NCBI GenBank assembly: GCA_946478645.1
Contig: CAMLCW010000005.1
Coordinates: 1-38,755 of the forward strand
DNA from: an uncultured Variovorax sp.
Lineage (GTDB): Bacteria > Pseudomonadota > Gammaproteobacteria > Burkholderiales > Burkholderiaceae
Direction of reading: 5' to 3'
Length of the DNA stretch: 38,755 bases
Position 1 is the stretch's first letter. Every line of letters starts with the position of its first letter. The notes beneath the pieces are model-generated. The model did not search any database, had not been told where the DNA came from, and saw only the letters and a list, made by a program, of their open reading frames with translations. Below, piece by piece: positions 15,793-24,738 of this stretch. The translations under genes were made by a program, and so were the position numbers.

Positions 15793-17748
15793 TCAGCCGG
15801 CGGGCTGCGCCATCCCCAGCCGCCACAGCCGCAGCGCCATGTGGATCTCGAGCGCCCGGCTCGCGCTGCCCCAATGCCCCAGCAGCTCCTCGATCGTCGC
15901 GAGGCGCTGGCGCACGGTGTTCACGTGGATCGCCATGCGCGCCGCCGTCGACTTGGCGTTCTGGTTGCAGTCGAAGTAGGCCAGCAGCGTCGCGGTCAGC
16001 TCCGAGCCGCGCTTGCGGTCGTGCGTCATGACGGCGCCGATGGCCGCATCGAGAAAGGCGTTGAGGCTCGCCTGGTCGTGCGTCTCGAACAGCACCGAGT
16101 AGAGCGCCATCTCGTTCTGCCCGACGATGCTGCCGCGCATGCCCAAACGCCCGAGCACCGCGAGCGCGCGCCGCAGCGCCGCGTAGAGCGCGGGCAGTTC
16201 GGCCGGCGACTGCACGGGCCGCGAGAGCACGCCGCGGTAGGCGTCGCCGAGCTCGCCGCGCGCGAAGGCCGCGACCTCGGCGAGCACGTCCTGCGCGCGC
16301 GTCGCGCCGCACACCAGCGCCAGCACGCCGTCGACTTCGTCGAGCACATGCTCGAAGCGCGGTCTGCTCGCACGCAGGCGGCGGGACCAGAAGCCCGGCC
16401 GCGGTTCGGTCATCTCCACCAGCAGCAGCGACACCGGCTGCGACAGGTCGAGGCCGAAGCGCTCGGCGCGGTCGCGCGTCACGGCGGGCTCGTCCTGTCG
16501 CGGCGAGACCAGCGTGCGCAGCAGCGCCGACACCTCGCGGCTCTTGCCGGCCTCGACGCGTTCCTGCGAGAGCAGCACGATGCCGATGACGCTCGAGCTG
16601 CGCTCGAAGGTGCGCAGCGACACCTCGCGCAGGTCCTCGTGGCGGAACAGCAGCACGGCGCCCAGCACGTCGTCGCCGCCGAGCACCGCGATCACGCGGC
16701 ACAGCTCGCCGCCTTCGGAAAACGCCACGGCCGAGCGGCCGGCGCGGCGGCTCTCGCGCAGCGCCTTCGCGAGCGCGGCGCTGTGCGCATCGTGCGGCGC
16801 GTAGTCGTCTGCCGCGCTGCCCGCATAGCCGGGCGCGCGCCCGCGGCCGATGACCTGGAAGGCCTCGTCGAGCACCAGCACGCTGCCGTCGAGCAGCTGC
16901 GCGACCGACTGGCACAACGCGCCGAGCGAGGCGCCCTGCGCCAGCAGCGAGGTCAGCTGCTCGTGCGCCTCGGCGGCGCCCTGCACGTCGCGCACGTGCC
17001 GCTCGAGCTCGCTGCGCGCGAGGTCGGCCTTCTCGAGCGCGGCCTTGGCCTCGGCGAAGGCCTTGGCATTGTTGATTGCCACGGCCGCATGGGTGGCGAG
17101 CGTGCAGAGGATCGACACATTGACCGCCGTGTGCGTGCGGTGGTAGCGGTCGGCCACGAAGAGCAGTCCGATCACGTTGTCGTCGCAGATCAGCGGCGCA
17201 CCGACGAGCGCAGCCACGCCCTCGTCGCGGAAGGTGTCGTCGAGCTGCGGGTCGTGCACGAAGCGGTTGTCGTGCAGGTAGTCGGGCGTGAAGAACGGCA
17301 GCCGCGTGGACATCACCACGCCCGCCACCCCGAGGCTGCGGGCCGCGGTCATCTTGCCGGTGCGCTGCGAGATCGCGCCGTCGGCCACCACCACCTGGAA
17401 CTCGCCGCTGTCGTTGTCGTAGATGGTGAGCCAGCACAGGTGCGAACCCATGAGGTTGCGCGCGCGCATGACGATCGCCTTGAGCAGGCCCGTGAGGTCG
17501 AGGCGGCTCGACAGGTCCTGCGCCGATTCGATCACCGCGAGCATGCCGCGCTCGCGGTGCTCGTGCACTTCGAGCCGGTTGCGCAGCGCCATCGCCATGC
17601 GCACCAGCTCGACGAGGCCGGTCTTGCGCTGCAGCGCATCGGGCAGCGCCTCGACGCGCGCGAGCCGCGCCGCGAACTCCTCGGCGGGCGCATTGCGGTG
17701 CAAGAGGCCGACCAGCTCGGCGGCGATCTCTTCGGTGGGGAGGGACAT
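15793..17748 (-). CDS. PucR/CdaR-family transcriptional regulator with GAF domain
   Basis: This 651-residue regulator has a GAF domain (about 80-220, including GSHLCWLTIYDNDSGEF and the LICDDNVIGLLFVADR strand), a coiled-coil linker (225-265), a central CdaR-type degenerate GGDEF-like region (about 330-570) and a C-terminal PucR helix-turn-helix: LLAYFDCNQNAKSTAARMAIHVNTVRQRL near 600-635. Such proteins usually activate catabolic operons in response to a small molecule bound by GAF. It is divergent from the large SDR-Liv-BKACE operon, 160 bp away, and is the obvious candidate regulator of it. ATG at 17748 is preceded on its strand by CTATG with no strong ribosome site. Confidence 0.92.
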   Translation of the reverse strand: MSLPTEEIAAELVGLLHRNAPAEEFAARLARVEALPDALQRKTGLVELVRMAMALRNRLEVHEHRERGMLAVIESAQDLSSRLDLTGLLKAIVMRARNLMGSHLCWLTIYDNDSGEFQVVVADGAISQRTGKMTAARSLGVAGVVMSTRLPFFTPDYLHDNRFVHDPQLDDTFRDEGVAALVGAPLICDDNVIGLLFVADRYHRTHTAVNVSILCTLATHAAVAINNAKAFAEAKAALEKADLARSELERHVRDVQGAAEAHEQLTSLLAQGASLGALCQSVAQLLDGSVLVLDEAFQVIGRGRAPGYAGSAADDYAPHDAHSAALAKALRESRRAGRSAVAFSEGGELCRVIAVLGGDDVLGAVLLFRHEDLREVSLRTFERSSSVIGIVLLSQERVEAGKSREVSALLRTLVSPRQDEPAVTRDRAERFGLDLSQPVSLLLVEMTEPRPGFWSRRLRASRPRFEHVLDEVDGVLALVCGATRAQDVLAEVAAFARGELGDAYRGVLSRPVQSPAELPALYAALRRALAVLGRLGMRGSIVGQNEMALYSVLFETHDQASLNAFLDAAIGAVMTHDRKRGSELTATLLAYFDCNQNAKSTAARMAIHVNTVRQRLATIEELLGHWGSASRALEIHMALRLWRLGMAQPAG

Positions 17749-17834
17749 AGGGCCGCGAAGGCTAGCAGAAGCGCGCGGCGATGCCCATGGGTCCGAGCCC
17801 CAGGCCGGCGATCACATCGCAAGCGGGCGCGCAG

Positions 17835-17849
17835 TGTGCGCGGCGCACA
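17835..17849. promoter_or_regulatory. Perfect inverted repeat in divergent promoter region
   Basis: TGTGCGC-G-GCGCACA is a perfect 7-bp inverted repeat with a one-base centre in the 160-bp gap between the PucR-type regulator and the divergent SDR/transport operon. It is about 60 bp upstream of the SDR start and 86 bp from the regulator start, a reasonable operator position. Only the palindrome is seen; binding is inferred. Confidence 0.4.
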
Positions 17850-17908
17850 TAGCCGCAGGCGCATCGGTTCCCGACACTGCACGGCATCGGACAGACACCA
17901 CAGGAACC

Positions 17909-18700
17909 ATGAGCATCATCGATTCACTGCGCCCGCCGCCCGGCCTGCGCGTGCTGGTCAGCGCGGGCGCCTCGGGCCTCGGCGCGGCCGTGGCGCTGGC
18001 CTTTCGCGAGACCGGGGCGCGCGTGCATGTGTGCGACATCGACCGCTCGGCACTCGACCGGCTCGCGCGCGAGGCGCCCGAGATCACCGCGAGCGTGGCC
18101 GATGCCTCGGTGGCCGGCGACGTCGACCGCGTCTTCGACGACGTGCAGGGCGCGCTCGGCGGGCTCGACGTGCTGGTCAACAACGTCGGCATCGCAGGCC
18201 CCACCGGCCCGATCCAGGAACTGCAGCGCAGCGACTGGGAGCGCACCGTCGCGGTCAACCTGAACAGCCAGTTCTACTTTGCCAACCGCGCCGTTCCACT
18301 CCTCAAGCGCTCCACGGCGAACCCGAGCCTGATCGCGATGAGTTCGGTCGCGGGCCGGCTCGGCTATGCGTTCCGCACGCCCTACGCGGCCACCAAGTGG
18401 GCGATTGTCGGGCTCATGAAGTCGCTTGCGATCGAGCTCGGGCCGCACGGCGTGCGGGTCAACGCGATCCTGCCGGGCACCGTCGAGGGCGACCGCATGA
18501 ACAGCGTGATCGGCGCGCGCGCGGCCAATGCCGGCATCTCGGTGGAGGCGATGCGCTCGGAGTACCTGCAGAAGATCTCGCTGCGCCGCATGGTCACGCC
18601 CGACGACGTGGCCGCGATGGCGCTCTTCCTGTGCTCGCCCGCGGCACGCAACCTCAGCGGCCAGGCCATCAGCGTCGACGGGAACATGGAATACCTCTGA
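17909..18700 (+). CDS. SDR-family oxidoreductase (first gene of transport operon)
   Basis: This 263-residue SDR has a slightly altered cofactor motif, VSAGASGLG (17-25), with Ser in place of the usual Thr. It also has VNNVGIAGPTGP (90-101), Ser146 and Tyr159/Lys163 in PYAATKWA, and a normal SDR end, SGQAISVDG. It probably oxidises or reduces a hydroxyacid or its CoA ester. ATG at 17909 is preceded by ACAGGAACC. It is the first gene after the divergent regulator, with the binding-protein gene 41 nt downstream, so it is likely co-expressed with the importer. The substrate is unknown. Confidence 0.9.
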   Translation: MSIIDSLRPPPGLRVLVSAGASGLGAAVALAFRETGARVHVCDIDRSALDRLAREAPEITASVADASVAGDVDRVFDDVQGALGGLDVLVNNVGIAGPTGPIQELQRSDWERTVAVNLNSQFYFANRAVPLLKRSTANPSLIAMSSVAGRLGYAFRTPYAATKWAIVGLMKSLAIELGPHGVRVNAILPGTVEGDRMNSVIGARAANAGISVEAMRSEYLQKISLRRMVTPDDVAAMALFLCSPAARNLSGQAISVDGNMEYL

Positions 18701-18741
18701 GCCCCGCCATCTTTTTCTTCCCAACAAGCATGGAGACATCA

Positions 18742-19992
18742 ATGCACAAACTCAACGCAACCCTCACGTCCGGACTGGCCTGCGCGCTCGGCTTCTTCGC
18801 CTTCGGCGCCGCATCGGCCGCGCCGGTCAAGGTCGGCGTGCTCGAGACGCTGTCGGGCCCTCAGGCCTCGTCGGGCCAGGCCTACCGCGCGGCCGTGCGC
18901 TTCGCCGTCGACCAGATCAATGCGGCCGGCGGCTGGAACGGCGAGCCGGTGCAGCTGCTCGAGTACGACAACCAGGGCGGCCCCGCGGGCGCGGCCGACA
19001 AGCTCAAGGCGGCTGCCGCCGACGGCGTGCACCTGATCGTGCAGGGCGCCTCGTCGGCCATCGGCGGGCAGATCACCGAGGACGTGCGCAAGCACAACCT
19101 GCGCAACCCGGGCAAGGAGATGATCTACATCAACGTCGGCGCCGAGGCGCTCGAGCTCACCGGCGAAAAGTGCAACTTCCACCACTTCCGCTTCAGCGGA
19201 GACGCGCAGATCCGCACCAAGGCGCTGGTCGGCGCGATGAAGCAGGCCAACGCGCTCGGCACCCGCGTGTACTCGATCAACCAGAACTATTCCTGGGGCC
19301 AGGACATGGAGCGCGCCATTTCGGACAACGCGGCGGCCGGCGGCTACCAGGTGGTCGAGAAAACGCTGCACGACGTCAACAAGGTGCAGGACTTCGCGCC
19401 TTATGTCGCGAAAATCAGCGCCGCCAAGGCCGACTCGGTCATCACCGGCAACTGGTCGAACGACCTGCTGCTGCTGATGAAGGCCTCGAAGTCGGCGGGC
19501 CTGAAGGTGCGCTTCGGCACCGTGTTCCTCGACCAGCCGGGCAACATCGCGAACGCCGGCGAGCTGGCGGCGGGCCACTTCGTGGCGCACACCTTCAACG
19601 CCGAGGCCGGCGGCCCCGAGGGCGAGCGCTTCGTCGCCGACTACAAGGCCAAGACCGGCCATGCGCCCGCCTTCGTCGAGCCGCAGACGGTCTTCGGCAT
19701 GGCCATGGTGGCCGATGCGCTCAAGCGCACCCCGCCCGCGAACGGCAAGCTCGACGTGAACGCGCTGGCCCGCGCGATCGAGACCGCGAAGGTCATGACG
19801 CCGATGGGCGAGATGCGCATGCGCGCGGCCGATCACCAGGCGCTGCTGCCGATCGTGGTGTCGACCGTGGCCAAGGACGCACGGCACAAGGTCGACGGCA
19901 CCGACATGGGCTTCAAGCCGGTCAAGCGCTTCACGGCCGAGGAAGCCTCGACGCCCGCACAGTCGAGCTGCGCGATGAAGCGTCCCGCCTGA
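18742..19992 (+). CDS. ABC transporter substrate-binding protein, LivK/branched-chain-type
   Basis: This 416-residue periplasmic protein has a signal peptide (MHKLNATLTSGLACALGFFAFGAASA) followed by VKVGVLETLSGPQASSGQAYRAAV, the opening of type I periplasmic binding proteins of the Leu/Ile/Val family. VQLLEYDNQGGPAGAADKLK and the long two-lobe sequence fit the family. It would deliver the substrate to the LivHMGF importer encoded next. ATG at 18742 is preceded by GGAGACATCA. The neighbouring catabolic enzymes suggest a carboxylic or aromatic acid rather than an amino acid, but this is inference. Confidence 0.93.
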   Translation: MHKLNATLTSGLACALGFFAFGAASAAPVKVGVLETLSGPQASSGQAYRAAVRFAVDQINAAGGWNGEPVQLLEYDNQGGPAGAADKLKAAAADGVHLIVQGASSAIGGQITEDVRKHNLRNPGKEMIYINVGAEALELTGEKCNFHHFRFSGDAQIRTKALVGAMKQANALGTRVYSINQNYSWGQDMERAISDNAAAGGYQVVEKTLHDVNKVQDFAPYVAKISAAKADSVITGNWSNDLLLLMKASKSAGLKVRFGTVFLDQPGNIANAGELAAGHFVAHTFNAEAGGPEGERFVADYKAKTGHAPAFVEPQTVFGMAMVADALKRTPPANGKLDVNALARAIETAKVMTPMGEMRMRAADHQALLPIVVSTVAKDARHKVDGTDMGFKPVKRFTAEEASTPAQSSCAMKRPA

Positions 19993-19997
19993 GGCCC

Positions 19998-20939
19998 ATG
20001 GACCAGCTCATCGTCTCCCTGATGAACGGCGTGGTCTACGGACTGCTGCTGTTCATGGTGTCCGCCGGGCTGACGCTCATCTTCGGGATGATGGGCGTGC
20101 TGAACTTCGCGCATGCCTCGTTCTACATGCTCGGCGCCTATTTCGCGTACACGCTGCAGAGCACCCTCGGCTTCTGGGGCGCGGTGGTCGCCTCGCCGGT
20201 CCTGGTCGGCCTGATCGGCGTGGTGGTCGAGCGCTTCTTCCTGCGCCGCGTGCACCACCACGGCCATGCGCACGAGCTGCTGCTGACCTTCGGGCTGTCG
20301 TTCATCATCGCCGAGACGATCAAGCTGTTCTTCGGCAACTTCCCGGTCGACTACCGCATTCCGGCCGCGCTCGACGTGCCGGCCTTCAGCATCGGCGGCG
20401 CGCAGTACCCGGCCTACCGGCTGCTGATGGGCGGCGTGGCCGTCGCGATGTTCGTCGCCATCTACCTGCTGCTCACGCGCACGCGCGTCGGCATCGTGGT
20501 GCGCTCGGCGATCTACAAGCCGCGCATGGCCGAGGCGCTGGGCCACAACGTGCCGCTGGTCTTCATGGGCGTGTTCGGCGTGGGCGCGGGCCTGGCCGGG
20601 CTGGCGGGCGCGGTGGCCGGCGCGTTCTACACCACCAACCCGAACATGGCGCTCGAGCTCGGCGTGATGGTGTTCGTGGTCGTCGTTGTCGGCGGCCTCG
20701 GCTCGCTCGGCGGCGCGATGCTCGCGTCGCTGCTGATCGGCGTGGTCACCTCGCTGGCGGTGGGCGTGGACTACAGCCTGGCCGACCTGCTTGCGCTTTC
20801 GGGCGCGGGCGACTGGGCGCGCGGCGTGGGCGGCCTCATGACGCTCAAGCTCTCGAGCCTGTCGGCCACCATTCCGTTCGCGCTGATGCTGCTGATCCTG
20901 CTGGTGCGCCCGAGCGGGCTCATGGGCGAGAAGGGCTGA
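19998..20939 (+). CDS. Branched-chain-type ABC transporter permease, LivH-like
   Basis: This 313-residue inner-membrane permease has many hydrophobic helices and the family motif GLTLIFGMMGVLNFAHASFYMLGAY (24-48). It also carries the cytoplasmic loop GIVVRSAIYKPRMAEALGHNV with the typical EA-like coupling segment, and VVVVVGGLGSLGGAMLASLLIG near the end. It pairs with the LivM-like protein to form the membrane channel. The start lies 5 nt after the binding-protein stop. Length is normal for LivH. Confidence 0.95.
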   Translation: MDQLIVSLMNGVVYGLLLFMVSAGLTLIFGMMGVLNFAHASFYMLGAYFAYTLQSTLGFWGAVVASPVLVGLIGVVVERFFLRRVHHHGHAHELLLTFGLSFIIAETIKLFFGNFPVDYRIPAALDVPAFSIGGAQYPAYRLLMGGVAVAMFVAIYLLLTRTRVGIVVRSAIYKPRMAEALGHNVPLVFMGVFGVGAGLAGLAGAVAGAFYTTNPNMALELGVMVFVVVVVGGLGSLGGAMLASLLIGVVTSLAVGVDYSLADLLALSGAGDWARGVGGLMTLKLSSLSATIPFALMLLILLVRPSGLMGEKG

Positions 20940-20943
20940 TGCG

Positions 20944-22227
20944 ATGAAGACCGCCTTCGCCCTTGTCGTGGCCGGCGTCGCGCTGCTGGCCGCCCTGCCC
21001 TTCCTGCTCTCGCAGGGCCTGCTCAACGCGGCCGTGCAGATGCTGATCGCCGCGCTGTTCGCGAGCGCCTACAACCTGCTATGCGGCCAGGCCGGCATGC
21101 TGTCGTTCGGGCATGCGGCGTACTTCGGCGTCGGCGCGTTCGGCACCGTGCATGCGATGAACGCGCTCGGCGGCACCGGCCTGCTGCCCACGCCGCTGAT
21201 GCCGCTGGCCGGCGCGGTCTGCGGGCTCGCGTTCGGTACCGTCGCGGGCTGGTTCGCCACGCAGCGCAGCGGCACCTACTTTGCGATGATCACGCTCGCG
21301 ATCGCCGAACTCGTGCATTCGCTCGCGCCGCACCTCAAGGGGCTGTTCGGCGGCGAGGCCGGCATGTCGACCATGCGCATGCCGGCCTGGGGCCTGGACT
21401 TCGGCTCGACCACGCAGGTCTACTACCTCGCGCTCGGCTGGGTGCTGCTGTCGCTCGCGTTGCTGTACCTCTACACCCGCACGCCGCTGGGCCGGCTCAC
21501 CTACGGCCTGCGCGAGAACAGCCACCGGCTGCGCTTCCTCGGCTACAACGTGCACGGCCTCGGCACGGGCGTGTTCGCGATCTCGGCGATGTTCTCGGGC
21601 ATCGCGGGCGGCCTGCAGGTGCTGTCGAACGAATCGGCCAACTACGTGGTGTTCGACCCCGCGCTGTCGGCCGCCGTAGTGCTCAACAGCTACATCGGCG
21701 GCGTCAAGGTGTTCCTCGGCCCGGCCTTCGGCGCGGCGCTCATGACCTTCTTCGGCTATGCGGTGTCGGACCTCACGCGCTCGTGGCTGCTCTACCAGGG
21801 GATCCTGTTCGTGGTCGTGATGCTGTTCATGCCTTCGGGCCTGGCCGGCCTCGTCGGCACCACCGCGCGGCTGCGGCAGCGCTTCGGATGGGGCCGGTTG
21901 CTGCCGCTCGCGCTGCTGTCGGTCGGCGCGGCGCTGCTGGTGGCCGCGGGTGCGACCTTCGCGATCGAGATGCTGCAGCGCGCGTTCTCGCAGGACTACC
22001 GCGCGCTCGCGAACCTGCAGCCGGGCCAGGCCTGGCCGCCGGTCGCGTACCTGGGACGCGACTGGGCGCCGGCATCGCCGGCGACCTGGGCCGTGCCGCT
22101 CGGGCTGGCCGCCGTCGGCGCGCTGCTGGCGCAGATGGCGCGGATGCGCTTCAGGGCGCTGACGCAGGCGGAATCAGCTGCGGCGCCTTCGGAAGTCCTG
22201 GCCGCACGCACCGGAGGCTTGGCATGA
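20944..22227 (+). CDS. Branched-chain-type ABC transporter permease, LivM-like, with C-terminal extension
   Basis: This 427-residue permease has the family motifs ASAYNLLCGQAGMLSFGHAAYFGVGAF (40-66) and GLRENSHRLRFLGYNVHG (188-205). The family core ends at about residue 305 (FMPSGLAGL). About 120 further residues contain two more hydrophobic stretches (about 318-340 and 382-398) joined by a 40-residue non-hydrophobic loop, which ordinary LivM proteins lack. It starts 4 nt after LivH, and its stop overlaps the ATG of the ATPase gene as ATGA, so it belongs to the same translationally coupled importer operon. Confidence 0.93.
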   Translation: MKTAFALVVAGVALLAALPFLLSQGLLNAAVQMLIAALFASAYNLLCGQAGMLSFGHAAYFGVGAFGTVHAMNALGGTGLLPTPLMPLAGAVCGLAFGTVAGWFATQRSGTYFAMITLAIAELVHSLAPHLKGLFGGEAGMSTMRMPAWGLDFGSTTQVYYLALGWVLLSLALLYLYTRTPLGRLTYGLRENSHRLRFLGYNVHGLGTGVFAISAMFSGIAGGLQVLSNESANYVVFDPALSAAVVLNSYIGGVKVFLGPAFGAALMTFFGYAVSDLTRSWLLYQGILFVVVMLFMPSGLAGLVGTTARLRQRFGWGRLLPLALLSVGAALLVAAGATFAIEMLQRAFSQDYRALANLQPGQAWPPVAYLGRDWAPASPATWAVPLGLAAVGALLAQMARMRFRALTQAESAAAPSEVLAARTGGLA

Positions 22228-22985
22228 GCGGCAACGACGCCATCCTTCGCATCCGCGGCCTGCGCAAGTCCTTCGGACCGACCGAGATCATGCGCGGCGT
22301 CGACCTCGACCTGCGGCCCACCGAGCGGCATGCGCTGATCGGCCCCAACGGCGCGGGCAAGTCCACCCTGTTCCACCTGGTCTCGGGGCATCTCGCGCCG
22401 AGCGCCGGCGAGATCGTGTTCGACGGCCAGCAGATCGGCGGACGCACGCCGCAGGCGATCAACCGGCTCGGCCTCGCGCGCTCGTTCCAGATCACCAACA
22501 TCTTTCCGAAGCTCAGCGTGTACGAGAACATCCGCCTCGCGGTCATGCGCCGCCACAGGCTGCAGTACGTCTTCTGGCAGTTCATCGACGGCCACCGCAC
22601 GATCCGCGCCGAGACCGAGCGCCTGCTCGAACTGGTGCGGCTCACTGCCCGCGCCGCGACGACCGCGGGCGAGATGGCCTACTCGGAGCAGCGCTCGCTC
22701 GAGATCGCGATGACGCTCGCCTCCGACCCGCAGGTGGTGCTGCTCGACGAACCGATGGCCGGCATGTCGAGCGAGGAGACGCACTACACGGCCGAGCTGA
22801 TCCGCGAGGTGACGAAGGGCCGCGCGCTGATGATCGTGGAGCACGACATGGACGTGGTGTTCGCGCTCGCTGACCGCATCAGCGTGCTGGTGTACGGCCA
22901 GGTGATCGCGACCGGCACGCCGGCCGAGATCCGCGCCGACGTGCGCGTGAAGGAAGCGTACCTCGGCGAGGAGGTGGCGCAATGA
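22224..22985 (+). CDS. Branched-chain-type ABC transporter ATPase, LivG-like
   Basis: This 253-residue nucleotide-binding protein has Walker A GPNGAGKST (40-48), ARSFQITNIFPKLSVYENI around the Q-loop, Walker B VVLLDEPMAGMS and the switch histidine in MIVEHDMDVVFALADRI. The signature loop is unusual: MAYSEQRSLEIAM where LivG proteins normally read LSYGxQR. It overlaps LivM by 4 nt at the start and LivF by 4 nt at the end. It should pair with LivF in an ATPase heterodimer that drives the LivH/LivM channel. Confidence 0.94.
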   Translation: MSGNDAILRIRGLRKSFGPTEIMRGVDLDLRPTERHALIGPNGAGKSTLFHLVSGHLAPSAGEIVFDGQQIGGRTPQAINRLGLARSFQITNIFPKLSVYENIRLAVMRRHRLQYVFWQFIDGHRTIRAETERLLELVRLTARAATTAGEMAYSEQRSLEIAMTLASDPQVVLLDEPMAGMSSEETHYTAELIREVTKGRALMIVEHDMDVVFALADRISVLVYGQVIATGTPAEIRADVRVKEAYLGEEVAQ

Positions 22986-23713
22986 ACACGTCTTCTGCTG
23001 CCGAAGACCCGCTGCTCGCGGTGCGCGGCCTGCACGTCCACTACGGCAAGAGCCATGTGCTGCACGGCGTCGACCTGCATGTCGCGCGCAACGAGGTCAT
23101 CAGCCTGCTCGGGCGCAACGGCACGGGGCGCTCCACCACGCTCAAAGCCATCATGGGGCTGGCCGCGCCCTCCGCGGGCAGCATCCGGCTCGCGGGCCGC
23201 GAGCTCGCGGGCGCGCGGCCCTACGCGGTCTGCCGCGCGGGCATCGGCTACGTGCCCGAGGAGCGCGAGGTGTTCGCGAACCTCACGGTCGACGAGAACC
23301 TGCGCATGGGCGAGCAGCCGCCGGTGGCCGGCGCGCACCGCTGGAGCGTCGAGCAGATGTTCGACTACTTTCCGCGGCTCAAGGAGCGGCGCAACACCAA
23401 GGCCGGCAGCATGTCGGGCGGCGAGCAGCAGATGCTCACCATCTGCCGCTCGCTGCTCGGCAATCCGCGGCTGATGCTGATCGACGAGCCCACCGAGGGC
23501 CTGGCGCCCAAGATCGTGGCGCAGGTCGGCGAGTGCATCGCCGACATGCACCGCAAGGGCCTGTCGGTGGTGCTGGTGGAGCAGAAGCTCGCCATCGCGC
23601 TCAAGGTCTCGACGCGCGTGTGCGTCATGGGCCACGGCCGCATCGTCTTCGAAGGCACGCCGCAAGCGCTGACCTCGGACCGGCAGCTCGTGGCCGACTG
23701 GCTCGCGGTCTGA
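22982..23713 (+). CDS. Branched-chain-type ABC transporter ATPase, LivF-like, Arg in Walker A
   Basis: This 243-residue ATPase has the LivF hallmarks GIGYVPEEREVFANLTVDENL, signature MSGGEQQML, Walker B LMLIDEPTEGLAP and VVLVEQKLAIAL. The Walker A reads GRNGTGRST (44-52), so the usual lysine is Arg50; the codon CGC is plain in the DNA (GGGCGCTCC). Because the signature loop is intact, this subunit can still complete the composite ATP site of its partner. It overlaps the LivG-like gene by 4 nt and precedes the beta-keto acid cleavage enzyme by 45 nt. Confidence 0.93.
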   Translation: MNTSSAAEDPLLAVRGLHVHYGKSHVLHGVDLHVARNEVISLLGRNGTGRSTTLKAIMGLAAPSAGSIRLAGRELAGARPYAVCRAGIGYVPEEREVFANLTVDENLRMGEQPPVAGAHRWSVEQMFDYFPRLKERRNTKAGSMSGGEQQMLTICRSLLGNPRLMLIDEPTEGLAPKIVAQVGECIADMHRKGLSVVLVEQKLAIALKVSTRVCVMGHGRIVFEGTPQALTSDRQLVADWLAV

Positions 23714-23758
23714 AAGCCGCGGGCCCTTTTCGAAGCATTCCCGTTCATCGACAACACC

Positions 23759-24700
23759 ATGGCAACCACCCCAGACAAGGTCATCATCTCCTGCGCCGTC
23801 ACCGGCTCGGTCCACACACCGACCATGTCCGAGCACCTCGCGCTCACGCCCGACCAGATCGCCGAGCAGGCTATCGAGGCCGCCGAAGCGGGCGCGGCGA
23901 TCCTGCACCTGCATGCGCGCGATCCGCGCGACGGCCGCCCCTCGGCCGACCCGAAGGTGTTCGACCAGTTCGTGCCGCGCATCAAGGCCGCGACCGACGC
24001 GGTGATCAACATCACCACCGGCGGCAGCACGCGCATGACGCTCGAGGAGCGGCTGGCCTATCCGCTGCAGGCCAGGCCCGAGATGTGCTCGCTCAACATG
24101 GGCTCGATGAACTTCTCGATCCATCCCGCGGCGCGGCGCGTCGCGAGCTGGAAGCACGAGTGGGAGCAGCCCTATGTCGAGGGCATGGAAGACCTGATCT
24201 TCCGCAACACCTTCCGCGACATCAAGCACATCCTGCGCGTGCTCGGCGACGAGTGCGGCACGCGCTTCGAGTTCGAGTGCTACGACGTGGGCCATCTCTA
24301 CAACCTCGCGCACTTCGTCGACGAGGGCCTGGTGAAGGGGCCGCTCTTCATCCAGAGCATCTACGGCATCCTCGGCGGCCTCGGCCCCGACCCCGAGAAC
24401 CTGGTGACGATGCGCAGCACCGCCGACCGGCTGTTCGGCCGCGACGGCTACCGCTTCTCGATCCTTGGCGCGGGCCGCCACCAGATGCCGCTGCTCACCA
24501 TGGGCGCGGTGATGGGCGGCAACGTGCGCGTGGGGCTCGAGGACAGCCTCTACATCGCCAAGGGCCAGCTCGCGCGCTCGTGCGCCGAGCAGGTGCGCAA
24601 GATCCGCCGCATCCTCGAGGAACTCTCGCTCGAGATCGCCACGCCCGACGAGGCACGCGCCATGCTCGGCCTCAAGGGACGCGACGCGGTCGCGTTCTGA
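23759..24700 (+). CDS. Beta-keto acid cleavage enzyme (BKACE, DUF849)
   Basis: This 313-residue TIM-barrel protein begins KVIISCAVTGSVHTPTMSEHLALTP and has the zinc-binding His50-x-His52 in ILHLHARDP. It also has NITTGGS (84-90), and RVGLED with Glu261 at the position of the third zinc ligand. BKACE enzymes condense a beta-keto acid with acetyl-CoA to give acetoacetate and an acyl-CoA; family members accept different keto acids, for example 3-keto-5-aminohexanoate (Kce) or dehydrocarnitine. Lying between the importer and an SDR, it probably cleaves the keto acid produced by the SDR. The exact substrate cannot be read. Confidence 0.93.
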   Translation: MATTPDKVIISCAVTGSVHTPTMSEHLALTPDQIAEQAIEAAEAGAAILHLHARDPRDGRPSADPKVFDQFVPRIKAATDAVINITTGGSTRMTLEERLAYPLQARPEMCSLNMGSMNFSIHPAARRVASWKHEWEQPYVEGMEDLIFRNTFRDIKHILRVLGDECGTRFEFECYDVGHLYNLAHFVDEGLVKGPLFIQSIYGILGGLGPDPENLVTMRSTADRLFGRDGYRFSILGAGRHQMPLLTMGAVMGGNVRVGLEDSLYIAKGQLARSCAEQVRKIRRILEELSLEIATPDEARAMLGLKGRDAVAF

Positions 24701-24738
24701 CGACGCCCCCTTTCCATTCCTCTCGATCAGGAGCATCC

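Noticed and set aside
15787..18700. Very long plus-strand frame running across the PucR-type gene into the transport operon.
   Set aside because: Only the part from 18742 on encodes a recognisable binding protein; the upstream part is a low-complexity shadow of the opposite-strand regulator.
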